Shown in pieces: positions 30,643 through 40,530 of a stretch of 64,000 nt of DNA (positions are counted from its first letter, which is position 1; every line of letters begins with the position of its first letter). The translations under genes were made by a program, and so were the position numbers. The notes beneath the pieces were generated by a model. The model saw nothing but the letters and a program-made list of their open reading frames with translations, was not told where the DNA came from and made no database searches. Location: contig JACJNW010000028.1 in the NCBI GenBank assembly GCA_014695195.1, positions 372,001-436,000 on the forward strand, written 5' to 3'. This DNA comes from Cyanobacteria bacterium FACHB-DQ100 (lineage in GTDB: Bacteria > Cyanobacteriota > Cyanobacteriia > Leptolyngbyales > Leptolyngbyaceae).

Positions 30643-32172
30643 CTAGAGTCTGCGCCAACGGCGACCATCGCGGTTAATCAGTTGCTCGGCTTCGGCGGGT
30701 TCCCAGGTTCCTGCTTCGTACTGCGGGATCAAGCTGGGATCAGTGGGAGCTTCCCAAGCGGTGAGCGCGGGAGTCACTACGCGCCAAGCGGCTTCTACTT
30801 CGTCAGAGCGAGTAAACAGCGTTTGGTCGCCCATCATGCAGTCGAGTAAGAGGCGATCGTAGGCTTCTCCCCCAGTCACACCGAACGAACTGCCGTAGCT
30901 GAAATCCATCTCGACCGATCGGGTTCTCAAATCTGCTCCCGGCATTTTGACTTCAAACCGCATTCCGATGCCTTCGTTCGGTTGAATTCGCATGACGAGA
31001 ACATTGGCGTTCGCTTGTTTTGCCGCCGACTGGAAGATCAAAAACGGCACATCGCGGAATTGAATGGCAATCTCGCTCACTTTCTTCGGCAATCGCTTTC
31101 CGGTTCGCAGATAGAAGGGCACACCCTGCCAGCGCCAGTTATCCACTAAAAACTTCATTGCCACATAAGTTGGTGTGGTGGAGTTCCGATCGACTCCGGG
31201 TTCTTGCCGATAGCCGGGAACCTCCTTGCCTTTCATCCAGCCTTCAGAGTATTGCCCGCGAATGGCCGAATTTTCTAGGCGATTAGTATCTGCCAGTCGA
31301 GTTGCCTGAATCACCTTCACCTTCTCAGTCCGAATACTATCGGCATCGAGTGAGTTCGGGGGTTCCATTGCGGTGAGACAGAACAGTTGCATCAAATGGT
31401 TTTGTACCATGTCGCGCAATGCTCCAGAAGATTCGTAGTACCCCGCCCGATCTTCGACACCGACGGTTTCAGCCACCGTAATTTGAACGTGATCAATGAA
31501 TTGGCGATTCCATAGGGGTTCAAAGATGGCGTTGCCAAATCGGAACACCAATAAGTTTTGAACCGTTTCTTTTCCTAAGTAGTGGTCAATCCGATAAACC
31601 TGATTTTCCTGACAGACTTTGTTGACCACGCGGTTGAGGTTCTGAGCCGAGCTGAGATCGCGACCAAAGGGTTTCTCGATCACAAGCCGCGTCTTTTGGG
31701 CATCTTTCAGCATTCCTGCATCGCCCAACTGCCGAATCGCTTCGGGAAAGAACTTGGGCGCAACAGACAGATAGAAAACGCGATTGCCTCTGGTGCCGCG
31801 TATATTATCAATTTCTTCTAGCCGCTGTTTCAGCTTTTGATAGCTTTCGGCATTGTCAATGTCTCCAGGACAGTAGAACAATCCTTGGGCGAAATCTTGC
31901 CACAGCGCCTCAGAGCCGACTCCATCAGAGAATTCTTCGACTCCTTCGCGCATTTGCTCCCGAAAATAATCGTCACTCCATTCGCGACGGGCAACCCCGA
32001 CGATCGTTAATTCAGGCGGTAGTCTGCGCTCTCGTTTGAGGTGATACAGCGCGGGAACGAGCTTGCGTTTGGTTAAGTCACCGGACGCACCAAAAAACAC
32101 AATGATATTCGGTTCGGGCATCCGCTGCTGTTGGAGTCCAACACGGAGCGGGTTTTGTAGGAGAGTGACCAT
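30643..32172 (-). CDS. zwf: Glucose-6-phosphate 1-dehydrogenase
   Basis: This 509-aa enzyme carries out the first step of the oxidative pentose phosphate pathway, the main night-time NADPH source. The NADP fold [20 protein letters not shown] is at residues 27-46, the active-site segment [13 protein letters not shown] near 195-207, and the substrate region [13 protein letters not shown] near 360. Complete length. It lies between tal, separated by a complex palindromic repeat, and opcA. Cotranscription with fbp and tal is the known cyanobacterial arrangement, although the repeat may attenuate read-through. Confidence 0.97.
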   Translation of the reverse strand: MVTLLQNPLRVGLQQQRMPEPNIIVFFGASGDLTKRKLVPALYHLKRERRLPPELTIVGVARREWSDDYFREQMREGVEEFSDGVGSEALWQDFAQGLFYCPGDIDNAESYQKLKQRLEEIDNIRGTRGNRVFYLSVAPKFFPEAIRQLGDAGMLKDAQKTRLVIEKPFGRDLSSAQNLNRVVNKVCQENQVYRIDHYLGKETVQNLLVFRFGNAIFEPLWNRQFIDHVQITVAETVGVEDRAGYYESSGALRDMVQNHLMQLFCLTAMEPPNSLDADSIRTEKVKVIQATRLADTNRLENSAIRGQYSEGWMKGKEVPGYRQEPGVDRNSTTPTYVAMKFLVDNWRWQGVPFYLRTGKRLPKKVSEIAIQFRDVPFLIFQSAAKQANANVLVMRIQPNEGIGMRFEVKMPGADLRTRSVEMDFSYGSSFGVTGGEAYDRLLLDCMMGDQTLFTRSDEVEAAWRVVTPALTAWEAPTDPSLIPQYEAGTWEPAEAEQLINRDGRRWRRL

Positions 32173-32208
32173 AGTGAAGGGGTGGAGAGTAGCCTGTGTG
32201 GTGGTGTG

Positions 32209-32294
32209 CCCTCATCCCCCAACCCCTTCTCCCACGAGGAGAAGGGGAGCCGGACTCTTGCTCCCTCTCCCTGTGGGAGAGGGCGGGGGTGAGG
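32209..32294. repeat. Compound palindromic element between tal and zwf
   Basis: Outer arms CCCTCATCCCCC and GGCGGGGGTGAGG enclose two inner hairpins: CCCCTTCTCC-5 nt-GGAGAAGGGG (32223-32247) and CCCTCTCCC-3 nt-GGGAGAGGG. The result is a cruciform-like structure of about 86 bp. It is of a type repeated in many bacterial genomes and fills nearly the whole intergenic space. Confidence 0.9.
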
Positions 32295-32303
32295 ACAGAG
32301 TTT

Positions 32304-33446
32304 CTAGACTTTAGCGAGCCGATCGACCTTTTCTTGCATTGAACTCATCAGCGAGTTGAACGGCTGGACGAATTTATCAATGCCGTCTTCGAGCAGGTCG
32401 CTCATGACTTGATCCAAGTTGATATCAATGTCCGGATCTTTCAAGCTTTCAATCAAGTTGTAGGCTTCTTCGACTCTGGTATCAATTCGGGGAGCTACAT
32501 CGCAATGATCGGCACAAGCTTCGATCGTGTTCGGCGGCAAGGTATTCACCGTCTCGGCTCCAATCAGTTCATCGACATACATCACGTCGCTGTAATCGGG
32601 GTTCTTGGTGCTGGTGCTTGCCCAGAGCAGTCGCTGTACGTTTGCGCCTTTTTCTTTCAGGGCTAACCAACGGGGATCAGCCACGATCTTCTTGTATTCT
32701 TGGTAGGCGACTTTGGCGTTTGCGATCGCCACCTTGCCTTTAACTGCAGCCAGTTTGGCTTCTTCTTGCAACATATCTGCGCCCTTAGCTAGTTTCGCAT
32801 CGATCATTTCATCGATCTTGCTATCGATGCGGCTGAGGAAGAAGCTGGCAACTGACGCGAGCTTGCTGATGTCTTCACCTTTTTCGACTCGTTTCTCTAG
32901 TCCACGAATGTAAGCCCATGCAGTGTTGATATAGCTTTGAACTGAGAACAGCAAAGTAACGTTAACGTTGATGCCTTCTGAGATCACTTGTTCAACGGCG
33001 GGTAAACCTGCTGAAGTTCCCGGAATCTTGATCATCACGTTCGGACGACCAATTTCTGTGTAGTAGCGCCGAGCTTCGCTGATTGTTTTCTCAGTGTCGT
33101 TTGCGATGTTGGGCGGAACTTCGATACTGACATAGCCATCCAATCCACCCGACTCTTCGTAGATCCCAGCGAAGATGTCACACGCATTGCGAATATCCTC
33201 GAAAATCAGCGACTCATAGATATCAAGCAGTGGCTTACCAGCGCTGATGCCTGCCTCAATGTCCGCATCGTAAATCTTGTTGCCGTTAATTGCTTTTTCA
33301 AAGATTGCAGGATTGGAAGTAATGCCGCGCAAGCCTCGATCGTCGATCATGCGCTTGAGTTCGCCCGACTGAATCAGATCGCGGGTCAAGTTGTCCATCC
33401 AAATGCTTTGACCGTAATCTTTGATTTCTAAGAGATGGTTTGTCAT
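32304..33446 (-). CDS. tal: Transaldolase
   Basis: This 380-aa transaldolase moves dihydroxyacetone units between sedoheptulose-7-P and erythrose-4-P. The Schiff-base lysine is in MIKIPGTSAG near residue 135. The N-terminus SIWMDNLTRDLIQSGELKRM and GITSNPAIFEKAI are typical of the longer bacterial/cyanobacterial class (about 380 aa, against 316 in E. coli TalB). WASTSTKNPDYSD is near 290. It starts 41 nt after fbp, so cotranscription is likely. Confidence 0.95.
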   Translation of the reverse strand: MTNHLLEIKDYGQSIWMDNLTRDLIQSGELKRMIDDRGLRGITSNPAIFEKAINGNKIYDADIEAGISAGKPLLDIYESLIFEDIRNACDIFAGIYEESGGLDGYVSIEVPPNIANDTEKTISEARRYYTEIGRPNVMIKIPGTSAGLPAVEQVISEGINVNVTLLFSVQSYINTAWAYIRGLEKRVEKGEDISKLASVASFFLSRIDSKIDEMIDAKLAKGADMLQEEAKLAAVKGKVAIANAKVAYQEYKKIVADPRWLALKEKGANVQRLLWASTSTKNPDYSDVMYVDELIGAETVNTLPPNTIEACADHCDVAPRIDTRVEEAYNLIESLKDPDIDINLDQVMSDLLEDGIDKFVQPFNSLMSSMQEKVDRLAKV

Positions 33447-33487
33447 TGGGAATCTGCTCCTATTTAAGGTGTGTGGTGAACTACGCT

Positions 33488-34540
33488 TTACAAAACGGCT
33501 TTTTCTCGAATGCGCTCTTTTACAAATGATTCAACCAGCGCAACATCATTTTTACTGCCAATAATCAACGGCACTCTGGCATGAAGTCGATCGGGCACAA
33601 AATCAAGAATGTCCTGAGTTCCAGTGCTAGCCCGTCCACCTGCCTGCTCAACCAAAAAGGCTAAGGGTGAGGCTTCGTACAGCAGTCGCAGCTTACCGTC
33701 CGGTTGCTTTCCAGTGCCGGGATAAAGGAATACACCGCCTTGATAGAGAATGCGATGAAAGTCCCCGATCAATGCGCCACCGTAGCGGGCGGTATAACCT
33801 TCATGCCGATGCACATAGCGAATAAAATCGCGATACGACTCTTCCCACTGCCAGAAGTTCCCTTCGTTCACGCTGTAGATCGGCCCGTGCTCAGGAATGC
33901 GAATGTTTTCGTCTGCCAGAATGAACTCGCCTAAGCTGGGATCAAGCACGAATGAGTGAACCCCATTGCCGATCGAATACACGAGCATCGTACTCGGCCC
34001 GTACAGAATGTAGCCTGCAGCAAGCTGATTGCGTCCACTCTGCAACAAGTCCTGCGCTTGCCCGTCGGTGTCCTCGCCTTCTTGCTGCCGAATCGCAAAG
34101 ATTGATCCCACGTTGATGTTGATATCGACATTCGAGGAACCATCGATCGGGTCATACAGCAAGGTGTAGCGCCCGATCGGGCAGTTTTCTGGAATGTAGT
34201 AAGGCTGCTCCATTTCTTCAGAAGCGAGACGGCAGACTAAACCGCTTTGCTTGAATACAGAGATAAATACCTCGTTGGCATAAACATCCATCCGTTTAAC
34301 GGATTCGCCTTGCACATTGGTATCGCCCGTAAAGCCTAGAACCCCTTCCATCAGTCCAGCTCGACTGAGGCGACGTGCAATCAGCTTTCCGGCAAGCGCA
34401 ATGCGCGTCATGATGGCGCTGAGATCTTGTGCCTCGGCTGAAAAACTGTGGAGTTGTTCTAGCACATGACGCGAGAGCGTCGTGCAGTCTCGATCGAGCA
34501 GAGTATCGCGATCGGTAAGCTGCGGATAAGCATCGACCAT
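33488..34540 (-). CDS. fbp: Class I fructose-1,6-bisphosphatase
   Basis: A 350-aa class I FBPase. [21 protein letters not shown] (two stretches at about residues 131-151) carries the metal-binding motif, and [21 protein letters not shown] is the C-terminal signature that binds substrate. It is the first gene of fbp-tal-zwf-opcA, and its upstream region (34541-34800) holds two inverted repeats. The window also encodes the class II enzyme GlpX. In cyanobacteria GlpX usually carries the Calvin load while Fbp serves gluconeogenesis or dark metabolism. Confidence 0.96.
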   Translation of the reverse strand: MVDAYPQLTDRDTLLDRDCTTLSRHVLEQLHSFSAEAQDLSAIMTRIALAGKLIARRLSRAGLMEGVLGFTGDTNVQGESVKRMDVYANEVFISVFKQSGLVCRLASEEMEQPYYIPENCPIGRYTLLYDPIDGSSNVDININVGSIFAIRQQEGEDTDGQAQDLLQSGRNQLAAGYILYGPSTMLVYSIGNGVHSFVLDPSLGEFILADENIRIPEHGPIYSVNEGNFWQWEESYRDFIRYVHRHEGYTARYGGALIGDFHRILYQGGVFLYPGTGKQPDGKLRLLYEASPLAFLVEQAGGRASTGTQDILDFVPDRLHARVPLIIGSKNDVALVESFVKERIREKAVL

Positions 34541-34579
34541 TCGAGTTTCCTCCCCTGAGATTCAGGGTTTTCACATTCA

Positions 34580-34643
34580 CACTCTCTGTAGCGTAGTCAA
34601 GACAAGAGAGTGCTTACTTCTATCTTAAGAAGGCATTTCTTAA
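34580..34643. promoter_or_regulatory. Two inverted repeats upstream of fbp
   Basis: CACTCTCT (34580-34587) with AGAGAGTG (34605-34612), and TTAAGAA (34625-34631), GGCAT, TTCTTAA (34637-34643) lie 40-103 bp upstream of the fbp ATG. They could be operator or leader structures for the operon. I see no GTA-N8-TAC NtcA site here. Confidence 0.35.
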
Positions 34644-34800
34644 CCGTGGAGTTCTTTAAGACCAACTACAGAAAGTCTCGATTCACTCGTAGCCAAAGCT
34701 ACAAATTGGAAGCCGCTTGCTGGGATTGATTGAGATAGCCCTTATCGCTAATCTAGCAAGCCGCGAATCCTCTTCGACAACTGGTTCACTCAGGTAAAGT

Positions 34801-35589
34801 ATGTACGACAATATCTGCAAGTTTCTAGCTGAAACCTTTTCCAGCGATTTTGCCTCGTGGCTTTTGGGAGAAGCGATCGAGCTAACCGAACTCAGTTCAT
34901 CGGAGCTATCGCTCGAACCGATTCGCGCCGATAGCTTAATTTTGCTGCAATCTGAAGCAACCGTGCTGCATCTCGAATTTCAAACCGAACCCAGCGCAAC
35001 GATTCCCTTCAGAATGCTCGATTATCGCGTTCGGCTCTACCGCCGATTTCCGAGTAAAACGGTGCGTCAATTTGTGATTTATCTTCAGCCCACGACTTCA
35101 GAACTGGTGCAACAGTCAAGCTTTGTCCTAGAGGAAACTCGGCATAATTTTGGTGTAATTCGGCTTTGGGAGCAACCGACAGATCTTTTCTTGCAGTCTC
35201 CTGGACTTTTACCGTTTGCAACGCTGAGTCAAACGAGCGATCGTACTCAAGCGCTTCAGCAAGTCGCCCAAGTGATCGAGCGCATACCAAACAAAGAAAC
35301 GCAGCAAAATGTCGCTGCCTCCGCATTTATCCTAGCTGGATTACTATTAGATAAAAGTATCGTTCAACGACTTCTACGGCAGGACATTATGAAAGAATCT
35401 GTCACTTACCAAGCACTGATGGAAGAAGGAAGAGAAGAAGGAAGAGAGCAAGGAAGAGAACAAGCGCAAAGAGAGGTCGCGATCGCAATGCTACAAGAAG
35501 GCATGGAGATCGAGGTGATTGCTCGGATTACAAAGCTCTCGATCGAGCAAATCCAAGCAATCCAATCGGCTGACAGTTCTCAAGCTTGA
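34801..35589 (+). CDS. Rpn-family PD-(D/E)XK nuclease-like protein
   Basis: This 262-aa protein matches the Rpn/DUF4351-type group (recombination-promoting nuclease or putative transposase), common in cyanobacteria. The N-terminus MYDNICKFLAETFSSDFASWLLG, the core RADSLILL followed by VLHLEFQTEP (D...E-X-Q, the nuclease signature) and MLDYRVRLYRRFP are all typical. The C-terminus has an EEGREEGREQGREQ charged repeat and a short helical tail (IARITKLSIEQIQAI), as in many members. Its 3' end overlaps the convergent hydrolase gene by 10 bp. Not linked to any visible mobile element. Confidence 0.88.
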   Translation: MYDNICKFLAETFSSDFASWLLGEAIELTELSSSELSLEPIRADSLILLQSEATVLHLEFQTEPSATIPFRMLDYRVRLYRRFPSKTVRQFVIYLQPTTSELVQQSSFVLEETRHNFGVIRLWEQPTDLFLQSPGLLPFATLSQTSDRTQALQQVAQVIERIPNKETQQNVAASAFILAGLLLDKSIVQRLLRQDIMKESVTYQALMEEGREEGREQGREQAQREVAIAMLQEGMEIEVIARITKLSIEQIQAIQSADSSQA

Positions 35590-36476
35590 ATGACCTGATC
35601 AACCACCCAATCTTGAATCAATTGGTTGACGTGATCGGGAATTTCATCATGCGGACAATGCCCTGCATCCAGATAGTATTCCGTTAGTTGCGGATGATAG
35701 CTGCGGAACTTTGCACCCCGCTCTCGGGCATTAATCCACGGATCGCCTTCGCCCCAGAGCATTAAGAGCGGTCGAGTTAATTGATGCAGCAATACATCAA
35801 CCTTTTCACCTTGGGGAGTGCGGAACACTGAAGCAAACACCTTTTCCGCTCCGGTATCAAAGGCAGGGCGCTGAATCTCTTCGATTAAGCGATCGGTAAC
35901 TGCGCTCTGATCCAGATACACCTTTTGCAGCGTGTTCCGAATCACCGACTTCTGCCGCACATATTGAAACAGCAGCCAGCTCGCCCAATCTTGATGAAAC
36001 AGCGTCATCACAAAGCTGCCCATCACCTGACGAATCGGATCAGGTTTGGTGGTGCCTTGAATATCCGTAAACGGGCCAGCACTGTTAATCAGAATTAACC
36101 CGGCTGCGGATTCGGGACGTTGAGAGGCAACCGTGAGCGCGACGTATCCACCGAGTGAATTTCCGGCAAGCACCGCAGGCGCACCGATCACCTCATTCAT
36201 AAATTCGTGAATTTGATCGCGCCACAGCTCACCGCTATAGCGCCAATCTGGTTTTGACGATCGCCCAAACCCCAATAGATCGATCGCCCAAACCTCAAAC
36301 TCGGAACTTAAACCGATCACATTCTTGCGCCAGTGATCGGTAGAAGCTCCAAACCCGTGAATCAACAACAACGGGGGGCGATTTTTCCGCTCCCCCATTC
36401 GCACATAGTAAACTGGCTCATTCCGCCAGTTCCAATACTGTCCCGGAACCGACTCGATCGAAGAAGCGACCTGCAT
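35580..36476 (-). CDS. Alpha/beta hydrolase with an intact Ser nucleophile
   Basis: This 298-aa hydrolase has the oxyanion segment LLLIHGFGASTDHWRKN, nucleophile elbow LAGNSLGGYVAL, acid strand LMLWGEGDPWINARERG and His in LDAGHCPHDE. The N-terminal YWNWRNEPVYYVRMGE and the GNSLGG elbow resemble the cyanobacterial/plastid clade that includes pheophytinase-like proteins, but the substrate cannot be assigned. It lies 39 bp downstream of glcD on the same strand and could be co-transcribed. Confidence 0.9.
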   Translation of the reverse strand: MQVASSIESVPGQYWNWRNEPVYYVRMGERKNRPPLLLIHGFGASTDHWRKNVIGLSSEFEVWAIDLLGFGRSSKPDWRYSGELWRDQIHEFMNEVIGAPAVLAGNSLGGYVALTVASQRPESAAGLILINSAGPFTDIQGTTKPDPIRQVMGSFVMTLFHQDWASWLLFQYVRQKSVIRNTLQKVYLDQSAVTDRLIEEIQRPAFDTGAEKVFASVFRTPQGEKVDVLLHQLTRPLLMLWGEGDPWINARERGAKFRSYHPQLTEYYLDAGHCPHDEIPDHVNQLIQDWVVDQVIQA

Positions 36477-36515
36477 GACACAATCCGCAATACATCATGT
36501 ATTCAATTGTAAAAC

Positions 36516-37997
36516 CTAAAAGCGATCGACGTTTTCAAAGGTCTTTTGTCCATACGCTTTCGCTGCTTCTCCGCAAGTCCGGGGAGTCGGAAATAACTTC
36601 GTCGGATTGGCGATGCCTTTCGGGTCAAAGGCTTGTCTTACCCATTGCATCGTTTCCAAATCCGCAGGCGTAAACATTTCCGGCATATAGCAGCGTTTAT
36701 CGGCTCCGATACCGTGTTCGCCAGAAATACTGCCCCCAACTTTGACACAGAGCTTGAGAATTTCGCCGCCTAACTCTTCGACTTGCTCTAATGCACCGGG
36801 AATTGCATTATCGTACAGAATTAACGGATGTAAGTTGCCGTCTCCTGCGTGGAAAACATTCGCCACTTTGTAGCCATGCTTTGTGCCTAATGCTTCAATC
36901 TCACTCAGCACATATTCCAACTTCGTTCTGGGAATGACTCCATCTTGCACATAGTAATCCGGACTCATTTTGCCCATTGCGGCGAATGCTGCCTTACGAC
37001 CTTTCCAGATGGTGAGACGTTCATCGGCTGCGGTGGCAACTGTAACGTTACGCGCCCCATTTTGCTTGCAGATTTCTGCGACTCGCTGACAGTTGACTTC
37101 GGCTTCGACCTCTAATCCATCGACTTCGACTAGCAAAATTGCAGTCGCATCACGCGGATAACAGCCGGTCGCAACCACATCCTCGACCGCATTAATGCTC
37201 ATGTTGTCCATCATTTCCATCCCACCGGGAATGATGCCTGCACTGATAATGTCGGAAACGGTTGCACCTGCGGCTTCTACACTGGTAAAGTCTGCCAACA
37301 GAACGCGAATCGATTCTGGCGTTTTGAGAATTTTGAGCGTGACTTCGGTAGCAATTCCGAGCGTTCCTTCTGAACCGACAAACACACCCGTTAAGTCATA
37401 TCCCGGCATTTCAGGAATTTCACCGCCCAGATCGACGATCGATCCATCGGGTGTGACAATTTTCACGCCCAATACGTGATTCGTCGTTACACCGTATTTG
37501 AGGCAATGCACCCCGCCCGAATTTTCAGCGACGTTCCCGCCGATCGAGCAAATGATCTGACTCGATGGATCAGGCGCATAGTAGAATCCCGCGCCGCTTA
37601 CCGTCTGCGTCACCCAGCTATTAATCACGCCAGGCTGAACGACGACGCGCTGATTTTCCAAATCGACCTTGAGAATCTTCCGCATCAGCGACGTGACAAT
37701 CAAAACGCAGTTCTCGATCGGTAAAGCACCCCCCGATAATCCCGTGCCCGACCCCCGCGCCACAAACGGCACCGAAGCGCGATCGCACACTTTCACCACC
37801 GCCGCCACTTCTTCAGTCGTGCGCGGCAGAACGACGATCGCCGGACGTTCTCGATAGCTAGTCAAGCCGTCGCACTCATAAACCAACAATTCTTCGCGTT
37901 TCCGCACGACTCCAGACTTTCCAACAATGGCTTCAAAGTCGCGTGCGATCGCTTGCCAATTGGGTTGAGTGCTTACCGCCGTCATGATCCTGCCCAT
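36516..37997 (-). CDS. glcD: Glycolate oxidase/dehydrogenase subunit GlcD
   Basis: A 493-aa FAD-dependent 2-hydroxy-acid dehydrogenase of the VAO fold, oxidising glycolate from photorespiration to glyoxylate. The FAD-binding domain has VPFVARGSGTGLSGGALP near residue 75 and GGNVAENSGGVHCLKYG near 150. The C-terminal FAD-oxidase domain ends with SGEHGIGADKR. ATG 37997 is preceded by AAGGG at workable spacing; ATG 37985 is an alternative. No glcE or glcF neighbours are visible, which is usual in cyanobacteria. Confidence 0.93.
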   Translation of the reverse strand: MGRIMTAVSTQPNWQAIARDFEAIVGKSGVVRKREELLVYECDGLTSYRERPAIVVLPRTTEEVAAVVKVCDRASVPFVARGSGTGLSGGALPIENCVLIVTSLMRKILKVDLENQRVVVQPGVINSWVTQTVSGAGFYYAPDPSSQIICSIGGNVAENSGGVHCLKYGVTTNHVLGVKIVTPDGSIVDLGGEIPEMPGYDLTGVFVGSEGTLGIATEVTLKILKTPESIRVLLADFTSVEAAGATVSDIISAGIIPGGMEMMDNMSINAVEDVVATGCYPRDATAILLVEVDGLEVEAEVNCQRVAEICKQNGARNVTVATAADERLTIWKGRKAAFAAMGKMSPDYYVQDGVIPRTKLEYVLSEIEALGTKHGYKVANVFHAGDGNLHPLILYDNAIPGALEQVEELGGEILKLCVKVGGSISGEHGIGADKRCYMPEMFTPADLETMQWVRQAFDPKGIANPTKLFPTPRTCGEAAKAYGQKTFENVDRF

Positions 37998-38074
37998 ACA
38001 ACGTCACCCTTAACCTACCAAAAATAAGCCCCTGCGTACCGAATGGCAGCATTTGTAATCTTGTAGATTGAGCA

Positions 38075-38914
38075 TTACAAAAAATCCGATCGCCCTGCCT
38101 GAGTTCGGCTGAAGACTGCTTTAAGCTCTGTCCAGCGCTCCTGTTCAATCAGATCAATGATGTTATCGAGATGCTTACGGTAGGACAACAGCGATCGCAG
38201 CACCTCTGGCTTGTTGTACTGCGCCATCATTAGCCCCAATTCAGGATTACCGCCCCCAACACGGCTAGTATCTCGAAATCCAGAACTTGCTAATGCTTCA
38301 GCCAGCTTTAACACCCTTGAATCTGACTCATCTAAACAGGTCGCAATTAAACTTGCACTCACCATCACAGGCAAATGAGAAATCGCAGCGACGGCGCGAT
38401 CGTGATCTTCAGGTTCGCAATGAAACAATTTCACCTGTAGCGGACGCAACAACAATTCAACTCGTGCGATCGCGGCTTCGGGTGTCGTTTTAGTCGGGGT
38501 TAGGACGTAGGGATTTCCGACAAGCAATCCATGCACTGCCGCTTCAATTCCGCTATCTGCTGTGCCTGCCATCGGATGCCCGCCGACAAAATTGCTCCAT
38601 AACGGTGCGATCTCGTTCACGATCGCAGCCTTCACCGAGCCCACATCGGTTAAAACGGTGCTGGGTGTGAGATGTGGAATTAATTGCTGCACGGTCGGAA
38701 CAATCTGAGCGATCGGCGTACAAATAAAAATCACATCAGTATCAGATAGCAGCGACACATCCGTTTCCGCCGTATCGACTGCGCCCCGCGCCACCGCAAT
38801 CTCACAGGTTCTCGGTCTTCGACTCACACCCAGCACCGTATGTCCCTGCGATCGCAAATCCAGTCCCAGCGATCCACCAATCAATCCCAGTCCCACAATT
38901 CCAATCTGCATCAT
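38075..38914 (-). CDS. tyrA: Prephenate/arogenate dehydrogenase TyrA
   Basis: A 279-aa NAD(P)-dependent dehydrogenase of tyrosine synthesis. The Rossmann motif GIVGLGLIGGSLGLDLR is at the N-terminus, followed by SVKAAIVNEI, the conserved FVGGHPMAGTADSGIEAA and the helical dimerisation domain. Cyanobacterial TyrA enzymes generally prefer arogenate with NADP; that is family knowledge. AAGGAAGAG precedes the tandem ATG codons. A single gene between glcD and the divergent pentapeptide gene. Confidence 0.94.
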   Translation of the reverse strand: MMQIGIVGLGLIGGSLGLDLRSQGHTVLGVSRRPRTCEIAVARGAVDTAETDVSLLSDTDVIFICTPIAQIVPTVQQLIPHLTPSTVLTDVGSVKAAIVNEIAPLWSNFVGGHPMAGTADSGIEAAVHGLLVGNPYVLTPTKTTPEAAIARVELLLRPLQVKLFHCEPEDHDRAVAAISHLPVMVSASLIATCLDESDSRVLKLAEALASSGFRDTSRVGGGNPELGLMMAQYNKPEVLRSLLSYRKHLDNIIDLIEQERWTELKAVFSRTQAGRSDFL

Positions 38915-39003
38915 CTCTTCCTTAACGCTTTACTCTGACCTACATCTGGGTACGTTAACGCTAAAGCCACCCGAATTTCTAGGATAAGGATCAAAACAAG
39001 CTC

Positions 39004-40491
39004 ATGAAGGTTGAGGAACTGCTGGAAAAATACGCTGATAATATCCGGGAATTTTCGGAGCTAAATCTGAGTGGGGTACATCTTCCAGGCGTGAATTTAA
39101 GTCGATCGACCCTGCGGAACGCTAACTTCAAAGCGGCAAAACTCACAAGCGCAGATTTTAGCTACTCGATTTGCCAGAAGGCTAAATTTCATGGTGCAAA
39201 TCTTATCCTGGCAGACTTCCGGCATACCGACCTTGAGCAAGCCGACCTCAGCAAAGCAGAACTGACCCGCACCGATTTTAGCGCTGCAAATTTACAAGGA
39301 GCTGATTTGAGCTGCGCGGATCTGCGGGATGCCAAACTTCGCGGCGCGAATCTCAATCGAGCCAACCTGAATCGATCGGATGTGCGGTACGCCAAGCTGA
39401 TTTCTGCCAATTTACACTCGGCAAATCTCAGCAGCTGTGACCTGAGCAGTGCAGATTTGTCTGGAACCGATTTGCGTCAGGCAGAACTGCGACAGGCGAC
39501 CCTCAATCGGGCAAATTTGCAAGGTGCGAACCTGCAAGGGGCAAATTTACGCTGGGCAGACTTGAGCGGGGCGGATTTGCGCTGGGCAGATTTGAGTGGG
39601 GCAAAATTGAGCGGCGCGAATTTGACGGGAGCCAATCTCAGTCATGCCACACTGCTGGATGCCACCTTAGTTCACGTCGATCTATCCCGATCGAACCTTG
39701 CCTTCGCTGACTGGACAGGTGCAGATTTAAGCGGCTCAAATCTCACAGGCGCAAAACTTCACGCCGTTGTTCCGTATGGCATTAAAACCACTGGAGCCAC
39801 TTGTCACTGGATCGATTTGAGTCAAAACGGAGATCAAAGCCAAATCTACCGCTTTATTAGCCAAGATCCGAGCGAGTATTTTCACGAAACGCCGCCGATC
39901 GTTGAGGTGGTGATCGACGACCGCCTCAGCCCGGATGCTCATTGTGCGTTAGCCGTGGCTTATCAGCAATTCGCTCGACGAGGCAACGCGATCGTGCCGC
40001 CGCAGATCCAAACCCACAAACAAAGAACGGTGCTAAGATTTCAGCTCGATCGAGACCAAGACCTGTTTTGGACTGCGTTTATCGCTATTTTGCCGTTTGC
40101 CGATGCGAACTTGACGCAGCAAGCATTAACAACGCTGGTGCGATCGATTCCCATGCAAGCCGTGAGCCACAGTCCAGAAAGCCTACAGATGTTTCAGACG
40201 CTTGTAACCACGCTGAGCCAGTCGATTCAGAAAGTGGACACCGCAAAACTTTTACGGGCAATTCCGGTCGCGATTCAGAAAATCCGATTTTTTCGCGCTC
40301 CGACGCGATCGACGTTATTCAACTCAGCCCATCGCTCTATCTTGCTGTACGACAATCCACAGTTTGGTAAACGGCGAATTAAATATTCTGAAGCGGAGGC
40401 AGAGTTCGCATTTCTGGCTCAGCCCGCGACCTTTGTACCGCCAACGCAGACTGAGGCGATCGACTTTCTGCAAGGATTTCATATTCGGTAG
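39004..40491 (+). CDS. Pentapeptide-repeat protein with C-terminal domain
   Basis: This 495-aa protein contains about 45 tandem A(D/N)LXX pentapeptides between residues 20 and 260 (for example GANLQGANLRWADLSGADLR), predicted to form a right-handed quadrilateral beta-helix. Residues 265-495 are non-repetitive and soluble, and include VEVVIDDRLSPDAHCALAVAY and FRAPTRSTLFNSAHRSILLY. I do not recognise that part. There is no signal peptide. The first 18 residues (MKVEELLEKYADNIREFS) form a short capping helix. Pentapeptide proteins are abundant in cyanobacteria and mostly of unknown role. Confidence 0.92.
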   Translation: MKVEELLEKYADNIREFSELNLSGVHLPGVNLSRSTLRNANFKAAKLTSADFSYSICQKAKFHGANLILADFRHTDLEQADLSKAELTRTDFSAANLQGADLSCADLRDAKLRGANLNRANLNRSDVRYAKLISANLHSANLSSCDLSSADLSGTDLRQAELRQATLNRANLQGANLQGANLRWADLSGADLRWADLSGAKLSGANLTGANLSHATLLDATLVHVDLSRSNLAFADWTGADLSGSNLTGAKLHAVVPYGIKTTGATCHWIDLSQNGDQSQIYRFISQDPSEYFHETPPIVEVVIDDRLSPDAHCALAVAYQQFARRGNAIVPPQIQTHKQRTVLRFQLDRDQDLFWTAFIAILPFADANLTQQALTTLVRSIPMQAVSHSPESLQMFQTLVTTLSQSIQKVDTAKLLRAIPVAIQKIRFFRAPTRSTLFNSAHRSILLYDNPQFGKRRIKYSEAEAEFAFLAQPATFVPPTQTEAIDFLQGFHIR

Positions 40492-40530
40492 GCGTGCAGG
40501 ATTCGAGAATGTCCAAATCCTGCACGCCGA

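Noticed and set aside
39100-39760. Regular 15-bp periodicity that might suggest a repeat array or CRISPR
   Set aside because: It is the codon-level trace of tandem pentapeptide repeats in a single protein. There are no identical direct repeats with unique spacers, and no cas genes.
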